64,000 nucleotides of DNA from an uncultured Clostridia bacterium. GTDB lineage: Bacteria > Bacillota > Clostridia > Christensenellales > Borkfalkiaceae. Below the pieces are notes generated by a model. The model ran no database searches, was not told the DNA's origin, and saw only the letters and a list, made by a program, of their open reading frames with translations. This document shows, piece after piece, positions 53,652 to 62,466 of the stretch. Each line of letters opens with the position of its first letter. The stretch's first letter is position 1. The stretch spans positions 1 to 64,000 of the forward strand of contig CAKQKE010000011.1 of NCBI GenBank assembly GCA_934247935.1, written 5' to 3'. Position numbers and translations under genes: made by a program.

Positions 53652-55826
53652 TTACACCTTTTCCAAAGTAATCAGATGCGAATCGAACTCGTTTAAATAA
53701 ATCGACAAATTAAGTCCCGCGTTCATATAATAATCGCCCGTATGACTCGTTCCGTCAAGACTGTTTTTATAAGTCGCTTCGGGGTCTAAACCTTGCAATT
53801 TCAAAAATCTTCTCGCGCGCAAACGCTTTAACAAATTCACGTGCAAAACAAGGCATTTCGACTTGTCTTTACTTACCATATCTATGGCGAAAGCCTCTTT
53901 ATCAAACGGCGATATAAGCCTGTATAAATCGCCCTCGAGCACAACTTCGTCGTGATATTTATTGAAAATTTCATTGACTTCGTTGAGTTCGTCGATTTCG
54001 TTTTGTTTAAGTTTTCTGGGGTCTAATTCAAACCCGTAAGAGCCGAACAATGCAATTTGCGCCTTCGTCCTGTACGGCGTAATGGAATTGTCGTTGACGT
54101 GCGCGCCCATGACCGACGGCGGATAAGCAAACGACGTGCCGTATTGAATAAACAACCTTTGAATGGGGTCGTTTTCGTCGCTCGTCCAAATATCGGCAAA
54201 GTAGAAAAGCGTGCCGAGATCGAACCTTCCTCCCCCCGAAGCGCACCCTTGAAAATGTATTTTATCAAACTTTTCGGTGAGCATTTTTGCAAGTTTGTAA
54301 TATCCCAAAGTGTTGCGGTGATAAAACTCGCCTTGTCTGTCTTTACCCAAATTCTGAGCGTAACAGTCCTCTAACGTTCTGTTGTGATCCCACTTGACGT
54401 AATCGATATCGTAAGCGGAAAGAATTTCGGCAATCTGGTTGTAAATTTCTTCGACCACCTTATCGTCGGCAAAGTTGAGCGCGACTTGGTGACGGGAAAG
54501 CCAGATATCCGTATCGTAATCAACGGCGGCGTACTCGGGGTGCTTTTTAAGCAAGTCGGACTCGAAGTTTCCCATTTCGGGCTCGAACCACAAGCCGAAC
54601 TTCATTCCGCAAGCGTGGCACTCGTCTATTACCTTTTTCAAATCGACCTTTTTAAAATTCAAATACCAATCGCCGAGAGAAGACGTGTCGTCGTCTCTTT
54701 TGCCGAACCAACCGTCGTCAAGCACGAAAAGTCCCGTGCCGAGAGTCTTTGCCTTTCTTATAAGTTCGATAACTTTTTGAGTATCGAAATCCATATAGCA
54801 ACCTTCCCACGAGTTGAGAAGTATCGAACGGTAAGCCTCTGTATTGTTGTCTTTAACTATGTTGTTGCGCACCAAATCGTGGAAGTTTCTCGACAAATCG
54901 CCGAAACCGTTTGACGAATATGCGCTTATGCCCTCGGGCAATACAAAACTGTCTCCAGCATTTAAAAGATACGAAAAACTTTCGTCGTTGATGCCCATAT
55001 TAAGCCTGGTTACGCCCGTTTTTCCAACGCACGCGTTGCACTTAAAGGTACCCGAATACATAATGGAAAAAGCATAAACTTCGCCACTTTTTTCGGTAGC
55101 GTCCTTATCGGCGAGCATAACAAAGGGGTTGTGCTCGTGCGAACTGCGACCCGTGTTTGACTGAACGACCTTGTTTCCCTCTGAAAGTTTTTCTCTTCTG
55201 AACTGCCTTTCAAAGCACCACTCGCCGGGGAAGTGAATCAAATCGAAATCGGCGCGCGCAAAATCGTGCGACAAACTCATCGCTTTTTCAAGCGTAAAAG
55301 GCTTGTCGGTGTTGTTTTTAATCGTCGTGTTTCTGATAATGCAATCGTACTTGTCGAACACGGACAACGAAACGACCACTTCGATATCTTTATATTTATC
55401 CTTTAAAGTTATTTCTAAAGTTTCCGCTTCGCCGAGTTCGTCTCTCACGTAAGGCAACACGTCAAGCGCGGGCTTACCTTTATATATGCGGTGCGAAACG
55501 TATATAAATTCGAGTTTGTCGTTTGAAAAACCCCTTACCGAAATAAGCGAAGGTCTTGCGTCGGCATACTTGTCGGAAGGAACTAAAAACTCGGTGGAAT
55601 TTTCCCACAAGTTGTCGTGCTTCGTCTCTTTTTGAGTCTTTTTATCGTAATAATAAGCATACCAATCGTCGCACATATATCCGTACGAATCGAAATCGAA
55701 CTTTGAAAGGTATTTGCCGAAATACGGGCACAACACCGCTCCGTCTTTATGAATTTTTACGTAAAAAGAAAACTTGTCGTTGTGTAAATGGAATAAGTTT
55801 TCTTCCTTTAAAAACGTGATTGCCAC
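53652..55826 (-). CDS. GH36 alpha-galactosidase
   Basis: A 724-aa cytoplasmic glycosidase that removes terminal alpha-galactose from oligosaccharides. The N-terminal beta-sandwich holds GEWCFERQFRREKLSEG. The catalytic barrel has LFVLDDGWFGKRDDD (near 367-381), FGLWFEPEMGNFESDL, the nucleophile in YVKWDHNR (Asp near 477), CASGGGRFDLG (near 530) and WTSDENDPIQRL with the acid/base Asp (near 548). All active-site motifs are intact, and no signal peptide is present. Its promoter carries a degenerate form of the conserved block, so it is likely part of the same regulon. Confidence 0.93.
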   Translation of the reverse strand: MAITFLKEENLFHLHNDKFSFYVKIHKDGAVLCPYFGKYLSKFDFDSYGYMCDDWYAYYYDKKTQKETKHDNLWENSTEFLVPSDKYADARPSLISVRGFSNDKLEFIYVSHRIYKGKPALDVLPYVRDELGEAETLEITLKDKYKDIEVVVSLSVFDKYDCIIRNTTIKNNTDKPFTLEKAMSLSHDFARADFDLIHFPGEWCFERQFRREKLSEGNKVVQSNTGRSSHEHNPFVMLADKDATEKSGEVYAFSIMYSGTFKCNACVGKTGVTRLNMGINDESFSYLLNAGDSFVLPEGISAYSSNGFGDLSRNFHDLVRNNIVKDNNTEAYRSILLNSWEGCYMDFDTQKVIELIRKAKTLGTGLFVLDDGWFGKRDDDTSSLGDWYLNFKKVDLKKVIDECHACGMKFGLWFEPEMGNFESDLLKKHPEYAAVDYDTDIWLSRHQVALNFADDKVVEEIYNQIAEILSAYDIDYVKWDHNRTLEDCYAQNLGKDRQGEFYHRNTLGYYKLAKMLTEKFDKIHFQGCASGGGRFDLGTLFYFADIWTSDENDPIQRLFIQYGTSFAYPPSVMGAHVNDNSITPYRTKAQIALFGSYGFELDPRKLKQNEIDELNEVNEIFNKYHDEVVLEGDLYRLISPFDKEAFAIDMVSKDKSKCLVLHVNLLKRLRARRFLKLQGLDPEATYKNSLDGTSHTGDYYMNAGLNLSIYLNEFDSHLITLEKV

Positions 55827-55865
55827 AATAATTCTCCTTTTTCAATGTGTATATTTTTATAAAAA

Positions 55866-55905
55866 CTGTCAACTTTACGCAAAACGGGTACTGTAAAGTT
55901 TACAG
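55866..55905. repeat. ACGT-family palindrome, copy 10 (highly diverged)
   Basis: CTGTCAACTTTACGCAAAAC / GGGTACTGTAAAGTTTACAG; about half of the family core is kept. It lies in the GH36 leader. Confidence 0.45.
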
Positions 55906-56145
55906 TATTGCATTTTTTAGCCGCCTTACTTATAAAACACCAACTCGTGTTTTGTATTTTTTGTTAACGCCAGCTTGTCGGCAATTTTACAATAATTAAT
56001 CGGCGGTTTTTATCATTGCCGACGCTTTATTGGCTTACTTTTTTCCGTCGCTTCTGACGTCAATTTTGCCTTTACTTTTCCCTTCAACGCAATGCCTCGT
56101 TAAACTTGTTTTTGAGATATGGTCTATTTAAATCCATGCTTGTTT

Positions 56146-56216
56146 ATTTTAACATATAAAATTTTTATTGTCTATAAAAAAACAAAAAAATCAATATAAT
56201 TGTCACAATTTTATAC
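56146..56216 (-). promoter_or_regulatory. GH36 promoter with a degenerate form of the conserved block
   Basis: Minus strand: -10 TAAAAT (56146-56151), 17-base spacer, -35 TAGACA (56169-56174). Upstream text (TCAATATAATTGTCACAATTTTATAC near 56190-56215) resembles half of the 43-base block. The AAATTTTTATTGTCTATAAA piece at 56158-56178 resembles the other half in swapped order. The leader is about 310 bases. Confidence 0.5.
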
Positions 56217-56403
56217 AAGGTCGTTTGTAAAAGCAACCGCCCCGCCATTTCGCTTTGAGGTTTTCGAGCAACATTTTTGATATTTTGGAGAGGCGTTCTG
56301 TCACCACATAAACAGCATCACTTCTGCGTAAACAACATTTCTACCGATATATAAACAGCGATTTTGCAACAATCACACGTTAAATCGAAACTGCCTACAT
56401 TAA

Positions 56404-56430
56404 AAAACGACGGCAAAAGCCGTCGTTTTT
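56404..56430 (-). terminator. Terminator of the SGNH lipoprotein gene
   Basis: AAAAACGACGGC-aaaa-GCCGTCGTTTTT, 12 bases past the stop codon; on the minus strand the stem ends in a T-run. Confidence 0.85.
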
Positions 56431-56442
56431 TATATGCTCGTT

Positions 56443-59340
56443 TTAATTTTCGCTTTGTTTATTGAAAACCGCGTTGTTTATTATTTCGGCAAACACCTTG
56501 TAACCGTCTTCGTTTAAATGTATTCCGTCGGGTCTGAAAAGTTCTTTTTTAACTTCGCCGTCTTGCGTGAAAGAACTAAACGTGTCTATTCCGTTAAGCC
56601 ACTCGGTTTTTTCAACAAGTTGCTTCATTTCATCTATAAAGCGACCGTATTCATCGTTGAATTTGCCGCCTTTATAGAAGTTGGGCGTAGCCATAGAATA
56701 AATATAATGAATTTCGGCCTCGGGGAAATCGGTGTGCATTTTGTTTAACAACTTAGCCATTAAACTTGCGGCATATTCGCCCGTATGCCCCATATCGTTG
56801 ATATTGTTGCCGCCCAAGAATACCAAAATTACAGACGGATTAAACGGTTTTACGAGTTTGTCATAAGCGTAAAGCCAATCTTCTACGATAGTTCCGCCGA
56901 TGCCGACGTTGTAACCGAGTCTGCCGCCGATATCCGTTTGCCAGGTTTTCCAATAATCCATGGTGCTTGAACCCATTAAAAGCACGCCGCCTTTTTCAGC
57001 CGATTTATATTGATTTGCAAGTTCGTTAATTCTCGTCTCGTAAGGCGAAACGTAAGTATAAGGTTTCATTTTCGATGTAAAATTCTCCACGTCTTGAGTG
57101 TTTGTGTTTGCATTGAGGTTCTTTAAAATTACCGAACCGCCTTTACCGCCGGCAGTTGCCGCCGCATTTTTCAAGAAATCTAATTCGACCGTGTGATAAA
57201 CAAGACCGTCTATAAGTAGCGAAGTTTTGCCGCCGTAATTTACAAGCGTAAAATTCATTGTAGCGGCGTTTTTAACTTGCGGTCTTACAATCAACGTATA
57301 ACCCGTCCAATTATCGGTGCCGTTTTTAATTTCGTGGAAGACTTGATAAGCCGAACCCGTGTACTCGAACACGTATCTAACCGCGTGCGTTTCGTCTACG
57401 TACGCGCTCAATTCGCCTTGCGTCCACGCCTTATATTCTCCCAATTGCATTCTGCCCGAAACGAGCCAATATTCGCCGCTTACAGCCTTGTCGTCACTAT
57501 ATGCAAACGCTTTGTTATACGCGCTTTCAGTCTTGTAATAAGTGCCCGCATTGACGCTATTAAAGCAACCGTTTGCCGTAAACGCGTCTTTTTCAGCCGA
57601 AAACTCAACGTTTGAGGTGCTATTTTCAAGCGAGTTTACAAGAGCGTCGAAATCGTCGCCGTAATAGGTCCTGAAATCGCTGAAAGTCACGTTGCAATAC
57701 TGTCTCATTGCGATTATAAACATCGTATAACCCCAATCTGCGTCTAAACTATACTCAAGTTTGTACTCGGGCATATAAGTTCCGTCTTTTAAATAAACCT
57801 TTATATCTTGTCCGCTGTAAACGAATAAATAATCAACTTCATACTCAGTGCCCTTTGGCATGGTTTTTTTCTCGCAAGCCACATCAGCCAAACTCTTTCC
57901 GTTTACCGTAGCATAAGCGTAAAAACTGTTATTGGTGGGGAAACGGAAAAGGTGGAATTTTACAAAGTTTTTAATATCTTTGGCAATTTGCAGTTCGACT
58001 TTACTTGCCGCACTACCCGAAGTTTTCGTATCGGTTATTCTTATATGTCCCGAAACGGCGTATTCATAGCCGCCAACGGGTACTCCATTTTGATAAAGCG
58101 CACCCATTACTCTACCGTTTGTATCTTTGCCTTCGACGTACACGCTTCCGTCGTCGTTTTGAACAAATTTATTCAAATTTTCAGAAGTGTTTATAATAGA
58201 AATGCCCGTCGTTTTGTCTTGATAACCGACAAGCGCGTCTTGATACATGCTTTCGGCTTCCGCTCCGTCGGATACGATTTGCAAGTTTTTCATTAACACT
58301 TCGCAGTCGTAAGTGTTTAAGAACATTTCGGTATAAGAAAGTTGCGGAAGAGTTCTTCTATAAACAATTTCGCCGTCAATAGTCATTACCATACTGCCGT
58401 CAACAACGATTACGCCCAAATTTACACCTTGTTCTGCGTCGTACAAAGTGGAAGAAAGATGCTCTTTATAATTGAGGAAATTGGTTCTGTCTTTATAGTC
58501 GGAGAAAATGAGATAATGATTTTCGTCCACACCTCTTAACGCAAAACGAATCTGATAATTGTTTGCATAAACAGCCGACAAAACAAACTCGTTGCCTTGC
58601 GCAAGCAATTGCGGATATATTTGCGCCGAAAAGGCGTAACTGCCGTTTAAATTAACGCCTTCTCCGTCAGTGACCGTTGCCGAACCTCTGAATGAGTAAA
58701 CGAGATTTTCATAATCGTATTTAGCGTATTTTTTATTGCCGCCGCCCGTGAGCGAATGAGTGCCGAAAGGAAGCGCGACGTTGACTTTTACTTCTTCTTT
58801 GTTCGTGGTGGTTTTATCCTGAGACAAAACGTCGAAAATAAGCGTATGTGTTTGATTGTCGAAATTTACCTCGACCGTCGCGTCTTCGGACGCCTGATAT
58901 TCGCATGCGCCGCTATAATCCTGCAAAGTCAAAAACGCCGCATATTCGCCTTCGGTAAACGTAACTTCGCCGTCGATTACTTTCTTACCTTGTACCGTTT
59001 TTACTTCGATGTTGGCGAGATTGGACAATACGTATACCGTAATCACGTACTTTCCTTCAGTTCCGGCGGGGGTCGTTAAATCAAAAACAAGTTGATTTTC
59101 GTTAAGCGAAATTTGCGCGGTTACACCGTCGTAAAGCGCATAATCGCAACTTTTTTCCGGTGATGATTTAAGTGCGTCATACTGCGACCTATTGAGCGTG
59201 ACGCAATCGTTTTTCACCTCCACTCCCGCAACGGCAGTCACTTTAATGCTGTCGAGGGGGTTGTCTTCGGCCGTTATTTCACACGCGCACAAACACAGCG
59301 ATAAAACGACCAAAAGTATAAAAAGCGATAACTTTTTCAT
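56443..59340 (-). CDS. Large lipoprotein with C-terminal SGNH (GDSL-type) esterase domain
   Basis: A 965-aa lipoprotein: MKKLSLFILLVVLSLCLCAC with lipobox LCAC (Cys20). Cadherin/Ig-like beta modules (about 30-190) are followed by two concanavalin-like sandwiches (about 190-370 and 385-565) and a third (about 575-755). The C-terminal SGNH hydrolase domain (about 765-960) has GSSTMDYW (nucleophile Ser), VGIGG (Gly), GGNNIND (Asn) and DGIHLNEDGY (Asp/His), so all four blocks are present. Likely removes acetyl or other acyl groups from plant polysaccharide at the cell surface. The start (59340) has AAGGAGAG. Divergent from a second AraC gene. Confidence 0.85.
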   Translation of the reverse strand: MKKLSLFILLVVLSLCLCACEITAEDNPLDSIKVTAVAGVEVKNDCVTLNRSQYDALKSSPEKSCDYALYDGVTAQISLNENQLVFDLTTPAGTEGKYVITVYVLSNLANIEVKTVQGKKVIDGEVTFTEGEYAAFLTLQDYSGACEYQASEDATVEVNFDNQTHTLIFDVLSQDKTTTNKEEVKVNVALPFGTHSLTGGGNKKYAKYDYENLVYSFRGSATVTDGEGVNLNGSYAFSAQIYPQLLAQGNEFVLSAVYANNYQIRFALRGVDENHYLIFSDYKDRTNFLNYKEHLSSTLYDAEQGVNLGVIVVDGSMVMTIDGEIVYRRTLPQLSYTEMFLNTYDCEVLMKNLQIVSDGAEAESMYQDALVGYQDKTTGISIINTSENLNKFVQNDDGSVYVEGKDTNGRVMGALYQNGVPVGGYEYAVSGHIRITDTKTSGSAASKVELQIAKDIKNFVKFHLFRFPTNNSFYAYATVNGKSLADVACEKKTMPKGTEYEVDYLFVYSGQDIKVYLKDGTYMPEYKLEYSLDADWGYTMFIIAMRQYCNVTFSDFRTYYGDDFDALVNSLENSTSNVEFSAEKDAFTANGCFNSVNAGTYYKTESAYNKAFAYSDDKAVSGEYWLVSGRMQLGEYKAWTQGELSAYVDETHAVRYVFEYTGSAYQVFHEIKNGTDNWTGYTLIVRPQVKNAATMNFTLVNYGGKTSLLIDGLVYHTVELDFLKNAAATAGGKGGSVILKNLNANTNTQDVENFTSKMKPYTYVSPYETRINELANQYKSAEKGGVLLMGSSTMDYWKTWQTDIGGRLGYNVGIGGTIVEDWLYAYDKLVKPFNPSVILVFLGGNNINDMGHTGEYAASLMAKLLNKMHTDFPEAEIHYIYSMATPNFYKGGKFNDEYGRFIDEMKQLVEKTEWLNGIDTFSSFTQDGEVKKELFRPDGIHLNEDGYKVFAEIINNAVFNKQSEN

Positions 59341-59415
59341 TTTTTCTCTCCTTAATTTTCGTTTTGTTATTGACATAATTAAATATATCTACTATACTCA
59401 AACTATATCAAGATA

Positions 59416-59444
59416 ATTATATCAAAATCAATATTTCTATTCAA
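59416..59444 (-). promoter_or_regulatory. Promoter of the SGNH lipoprotein gene
   Basis: Minus strand: -35 TTGAAT (59439-59444), 17-base spacer, perfect -10 TATAAT (59416-59421). It lies in the divergent gap with the AraC gene. Confidence 0.65.
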
Positions 59445-59492
59445 TACATAAAATTGCAAACTTAAACGCAATTACAGGCAATAAGGAAAAAA

Positions 59493-60329
59493 ATGAAGAC
59501 GACAAAAAGAACGGTAGAACTTCTTTCGGGCACAACGTTAGCCATTCGCCCCGACAACTATTACCGCCACCCGCTGCTTTACAACGTAGTGCAGTCGGGA
59601 TACGTGATAGGCGGTTTAAAACACTCGGTTTCAAGGGCGGGATACAACTCTTACGGGCTGTACTCGGTGCTTAAAGGCGAAGTGGTTTTAAAGACGAAAA
59701 ACAAGACTTATAAGGCGCAAGCGGGCGACACGCTGTTTTTCTCGCAAGAAGACGCACACACCGTGGAAAACGGCGGCGATATACCTTACGAAACGTATTT
59801 TATGTATTTATACGGACCGGAAGTCAAGGGTTTTTACGACAGTTTTCAATCGAAATTCGGCTACGTGATGAAGGGTTTTACTCCGCCGTCGCTTGCAGAC
59901 GCCGTAACTCAAATCACCGCCATGATACAGTCGGGAAATGAAAATAAATACCTTATTTCTTCCCTTTTGTACAACGTTTTGACCGAACTTTTGCAAAAAT
60001 GCGACGTCAGCGACGGACACGCCGGCATTACGGACGCGATTAAATACGTAATGGAACATTATAAAGAAAAAATTACTCTCGATACCCTTGCTTCAATGGC
60101 GTACACCGACAAGTTTTATTTTATCAGGCAGTTTCACTCGCTTACGGGTTTTACCCCCAAAGAATATCAAAACGAACTGCGTCTGAACGAGGCGTTGAGT
60201 TTGCTTAAAAATACCGATTTGTCGATAACGGCGATTGCAAACGAGGTCGGCTTTTCGGACGCACGGGGGCTTATCGCGCTGATTAAAAACAGAAAAGGCT
60301 GCCCTCCTTCTCAACTGAGAAAAAAATAA
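59493..60329 (+). CDS. AraC-family transcriptional regulator, second
   Basis: A 278-aa regulator with an N-terminal cupin sensing domain (GLYSVLKGEVVLKTKNKTYKAQAGDTLFFSQEDAH in pieces, about 50-85) and a C-terminal AraC HTH pair (ITLDTLASMAYTDKFYFIRQFHS; LSITAIANEVGFSDARGLIALIK). The second HTH is less typical (ARGLIALIKNRKG in place of SYFSRxFKK). AAGGA precedes the ATG. Divergent from the SGNH lipoprotein, its most likely target. Confidence 0.9.
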   Translation: MKTTKRTVELLSGTTLAIRPDNYYRHPLLYNVVQSGYVIGGLKHSVSRAGYNSYGLYSVLKGEVVLKTKNKTYKAQAGDTLFFSQEDAHTVENGGDIPYETYFMYLYGPEVKGFYDSFQSKFGYVMKGFTPPSLADAVTQITAMIQSGNENKYLISSLLYNVLTELLQKCDVSDGHAGITDAIKYVMEHYKEKITLDTLASMAYTDKFYFIRQFHSLTGFTPKEYQNELRLNEALSLLKNTDLSITAIANEVGFSDARGLIALIKNRKGCPPSQLRKK

Positions 60330-60561
60330 GAGGAAAAAATAAAACACAAACTTTTACATCTTTCCTGATTTAACCGCTCTCATATGCGGCAAAATTTTAT
60401 ATATCACGTTTAAGTCCGAGCGCATAATTGAAATTTTAATCGCGACTACTCAATTAATCTTTTAGGCGTGATTGTATGTTTTTAAGCGTGGCCGCACGTT
60501 TAAATTAAACACGGCACGACAATTTATCGCAACATAAAAACACAAATATTTGACATAACGC

Positions 60562-60592
60562 AAAAGCGACGGCAAATTCTGCCGCCGCTTTT
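60562..60592 (+). terminator. Terminator of the second AraC gene
   Basis: AAAAGCGaCGGCA / TGCCGcCGCTTTTTT with a 5-base loop, about 230 bases past the stop. The gap in between is AT-rich with nothing else seen. Confidence 0.6.
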
Positions 60593-60606
60593 TTAAAAAC
60601 AAAAAA

Positions 60607-60630
60607 GGACAACGAAAAAATTCGTCGTCC
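60607..60630 (-). terminator. Terminator of tRNA-Thr
   Basis: GGACgACGAA / TTCGTtGTCC stem; on the minus strand it is followed by TTTTTT. Confidence 0.8.
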
Positions 60631-60639
60631 TTTTTATTA

Positions 60640-60715
60640 TGGAGCTACTAGGCAGACTCGAACTGCCGACCTGCTGATTACGAATCAGCTGCTCTACCGA
60701 CTGAGCCATAGTAGC
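60640..60715 (-). tRNA. tRNA-Thr (anticodon CGT)
   Basis: Acceptor GCTACTA/TAGTAGC, D-loop GGCTCAGTCGGTAGAGC, anticodon loop TTCGTAA (CGU, reads ACG threonine), T-arm GTTCGAGTC, and encoded CCA. Confidence 0.95.
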
Positions 60716-60828
60716 AACAAGTTACCTAATAAATATATAACATTAATTGAAAAAAAGCAAGCAATCTGATTGAAATTATTAAATTTTTTTAAAAAAGTCA
60801 TTTTTTTTCGCAAAGTGGTTTATTTTGA

Positions 60829-60857
60829 TTGAAAGATTTAAAAAATCGTGTTATAAT
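60829..60857 (+). promoter_or_regulatory. Promoter of tRNA-Ser
   Basis: -35 TTGAAA (60829-60834), 17-base spacer, perfect -10 TATAAT (60852-60857), 26 bases before the tRNA 5' end. Confidence 0.75.
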
Positions 60858-60883
60858 AAGCAAGCAATTTAAATAACATACAT

Positions 60884-60972
60884 GGAAACGTATCGAAGAG
60901 GTCATAACGGCCCTGACTCGAAATCAGGTATACAGCAATGTATCGTGGGTTCGAATCCCACCGTTTCCGCCA
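60884..60972 (+). tRNA. tRNA-Ser (anticodon CGA)
   Basis: Acceptor GGAAACG/CGTTTCC, anticodon stem-loop CTGACTCGAAATCAG (CGA, serine UCG), long variable arm TATACAGCAATGTATC, T-arm GTGGGTTCGAATCCCAC, discriminator G and encoded CCA. Confidence 0.95.
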
Positions 60973-60975
60973 ACC

Positions 60976-61006
60976 AAAAAAAGTAGACTTGACGTCTACT
61001 TTTTTT
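60976..61006 (+). terminator. Terminator of tRNA-Ser
   Basis: AAAAAAAGTAGAC-ttgac-GTCTACTTTTTTT, four bases past the CCA end. Confidence 0.9.
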
Positions 61007-61334
61007 GGTTTCCAGAATATATCGGTGGGATTCGAAGAGAGCGACGCTGCTACGCAGCGGAAAAAGTTGCCTGTGGCAAGTTTTTAGCGACTGACCGAAG
61101 CAATATGTAAAGCACAAGTTTATGTTTTCGTTAAATGCTTTACATATTGCAAGAAGAATCCCACCGTGTGTCGAGCAAAATTTATTTTGCGACGAGCGAA
61201 TTCCCCTCTTCCTAATTTTTATTTACTCTTCGCAGACGGCTTGTCCGTCAAGTCAGCCGAGGGTTTCCCGCTTGCGGGTGTCGGCTGTATCCCACTTTCT
61301 TTTTTTGGTTTCCAGAATATATAGGTGGGATTCG
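61000..61334. repeat. Duplicated tRNA-end/terminator fragment 3' of tRNA-Ser
   Basis: TTTTTTTGGTTTCCAGAATATAT, then CGGTGGGATTCG, occurs at 61000-61034 and again at 61300-61334 (one mismatch, exactly 300 bp apart). Read on the minus strand it contains CGAATCCCACC and GGAAACC-AAAAAAAG, resembling the tRNA-Ser 3' end plus terminator inverted. A perfect inverted pair GCAATATGTAAAGC (61100-61113) / GCTTTACATATTGC (61137-61150) lies between. Looks like an integration or duplication scar. Confidence 0.6.
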
Positions 61335-61488
61335 TAAGGAACGCAGAGACGGAATAGCGATTATTCGCAATAAAGCGCAATCGCGTCAGAGAGCGACGGC
61401 GCAAAGCGGCACGTTTATATAGTGAAGCACCCGTCAAAGTGCCATTTGAAGTTTTTCAGAATTTCTACGTCCGCAAACTCAATAGCGG

Positions 61489-61517
61489 TTGAAAAATTTT
61501 GAAAAGTGTGGTATAAT
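61489..61517 (+). promoter_or_regulatory. Promoter upstream of the truncated methyltransferase
   Basis: -35 TTGAAA (61489-61494), 17-base spacer, perfect -10 TATAAT (61512-61517). It survives although the gene behind it is broken; it may now serve the 61835 ORF. Confidence 0.65.
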
Positions 61518-61540
61518 ATAGAAAATTTGATTGGCGGAAG

Positions 61541-61636
61541 CCTCAAATAAACTTAATTAGACTATTCAGTGGTTGCAATAATTTGGATTTAGGCTTTGAA
61601 AAAGCCGGTTTCAATGGAGTAGACCCAAGGCAATAG
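61541..61636 (+). pseudogene. Remnant of a C5-cytosine DNA methyltransferase (motif I only)
   Basis: In frame, the DNA encodes LIRLFSGCNNLDLGFEKAGF then NGVDPRQ and a stop. This is motif I of C5-cytosine methyltransferases (LFSGCGGLDLGFEKAGF is typical). No start codon is visible and the remaining motifs, including the PCQ catalytic loop, are gone. A consensus promoter lies just upstream. Confidence 0.7.
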
Positions 61637-61834
61637 ACACGAAAAATAAAAGCATTTCATAGAATATCTTTAGTTTGCTCTTAAAAACTCGTTATTTTTT
61701 GAAACGGACATCGTTTTTCATACGGTGTTGCAATATCGACATACGCATCATAAAATCGGGCAATAAGAATGGTCGAAACAAAAATCACTTAAATGAATAC
61801 GCTTTTTAACATCAATGCGAGAGGAGTAATCATT

Positions 61835-62437
61835 ATGAAATTAGCAGAATATGAGAAAGTCAAAGACCTTAACTATTTGGACTATTGCGATTATTTACAA
61901 CAAAAATATGGTATTGGGTTAAGCGACTATATGACAAAATCGTGGAATAAAAATTCCAAAGTCACACGAACAAAAGACGGTTTATTGGCTCATCATAAAT
62001 ATGAAGACCACGCTATAATGCTGTCAACTAAAGAGTATGCCATGCAAAATCCTTTTGAATGGCAATTGGCAAAAAATATAGTTTATTGCGATTACTTGGA
62101 ACACCTATTATTACATATTTTAATTTGTGAATATCCTGCCGAAGACCATAATATACTTGAAGCAGTTGGAGTTGGTGGTGTTATCAATTTTATTGTGCCT
62201 GAATTAAACGATTTATACAGTGGTTGGGAAACAGGACAAGCGTGGAGAAAAAATTGCCACAATCTTGTCATTAACGATAAACATGTATATTTGACTTTAT
62301 TGAAAAGATTTAAAACTTCTTGTAAAGATTATCCTTTTTATACGAAAGATTGTTTGTTTACAAGTTTAAATGAGGCTTTTGGTTTGTGGTCACGCAAACA
62401 AAATGAAAAACTATTCAAAGAAATTGAGGCTTTATAA
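61835..62437 (+). CDS. Hypothetical protein, weakly HNH-nuclease-like
   Basis: A 200-aa protein that I do not recognise firmly. The start at 61835 has AGGAG nine bases upstream (an earlier ATG at 61793 lacks one). Its middle has GLLAHHKYEDHAIML followed by PFEWQLAKNIVYCDYLEHLLLHI, an H-H..E and Tyr-Cys-x-x-x-x-H spacing that faintly resembles HNH/His-Me nucleases and homing-type enzymes. It follows a methyltransferase remnant and a surviving promoter, so it may be the restriction or associated gene of a decayed system. No signal peptide. Confidence 0.4.
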   Translation: MKLAEYEKVKDLNYLDYCDYLQQKYGIGLSDYMTKSWNKNSKVTRTKDGLLAHHKYEDHAIMLSTKEYAMQNPFEWQLAKNIVYCDYLEHLLLHILICEYPAEDHNILEAVGVGGVINFIVPELNDLYSGWETGQAWRKNCHNLVINDKHVYLTLLKRFKTSCKDYPFYTKDCLFTSLNEAFGLWSRKQNEKLFKEIEAL

Positions 62438-62466
62438 TGCGAGAATAAGTTATAAAAAATCTTTAT

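Noticed and set aside
55827..56145. Riboswitch in the ~300-base GH36 leader
   Set aside because: It contains only a diverged ACGT-family palindrome and scattered short stems; no terminator near the ribosome site or known aptamer pattern.
60902..61117. Open frame over tRNA-Ser reading VGFEPTIHCC..DFESGP on the minus strand
   Set aside because: This is the well-known spurious translation of a tRNA T-arm and downstream DNA, not a gene.
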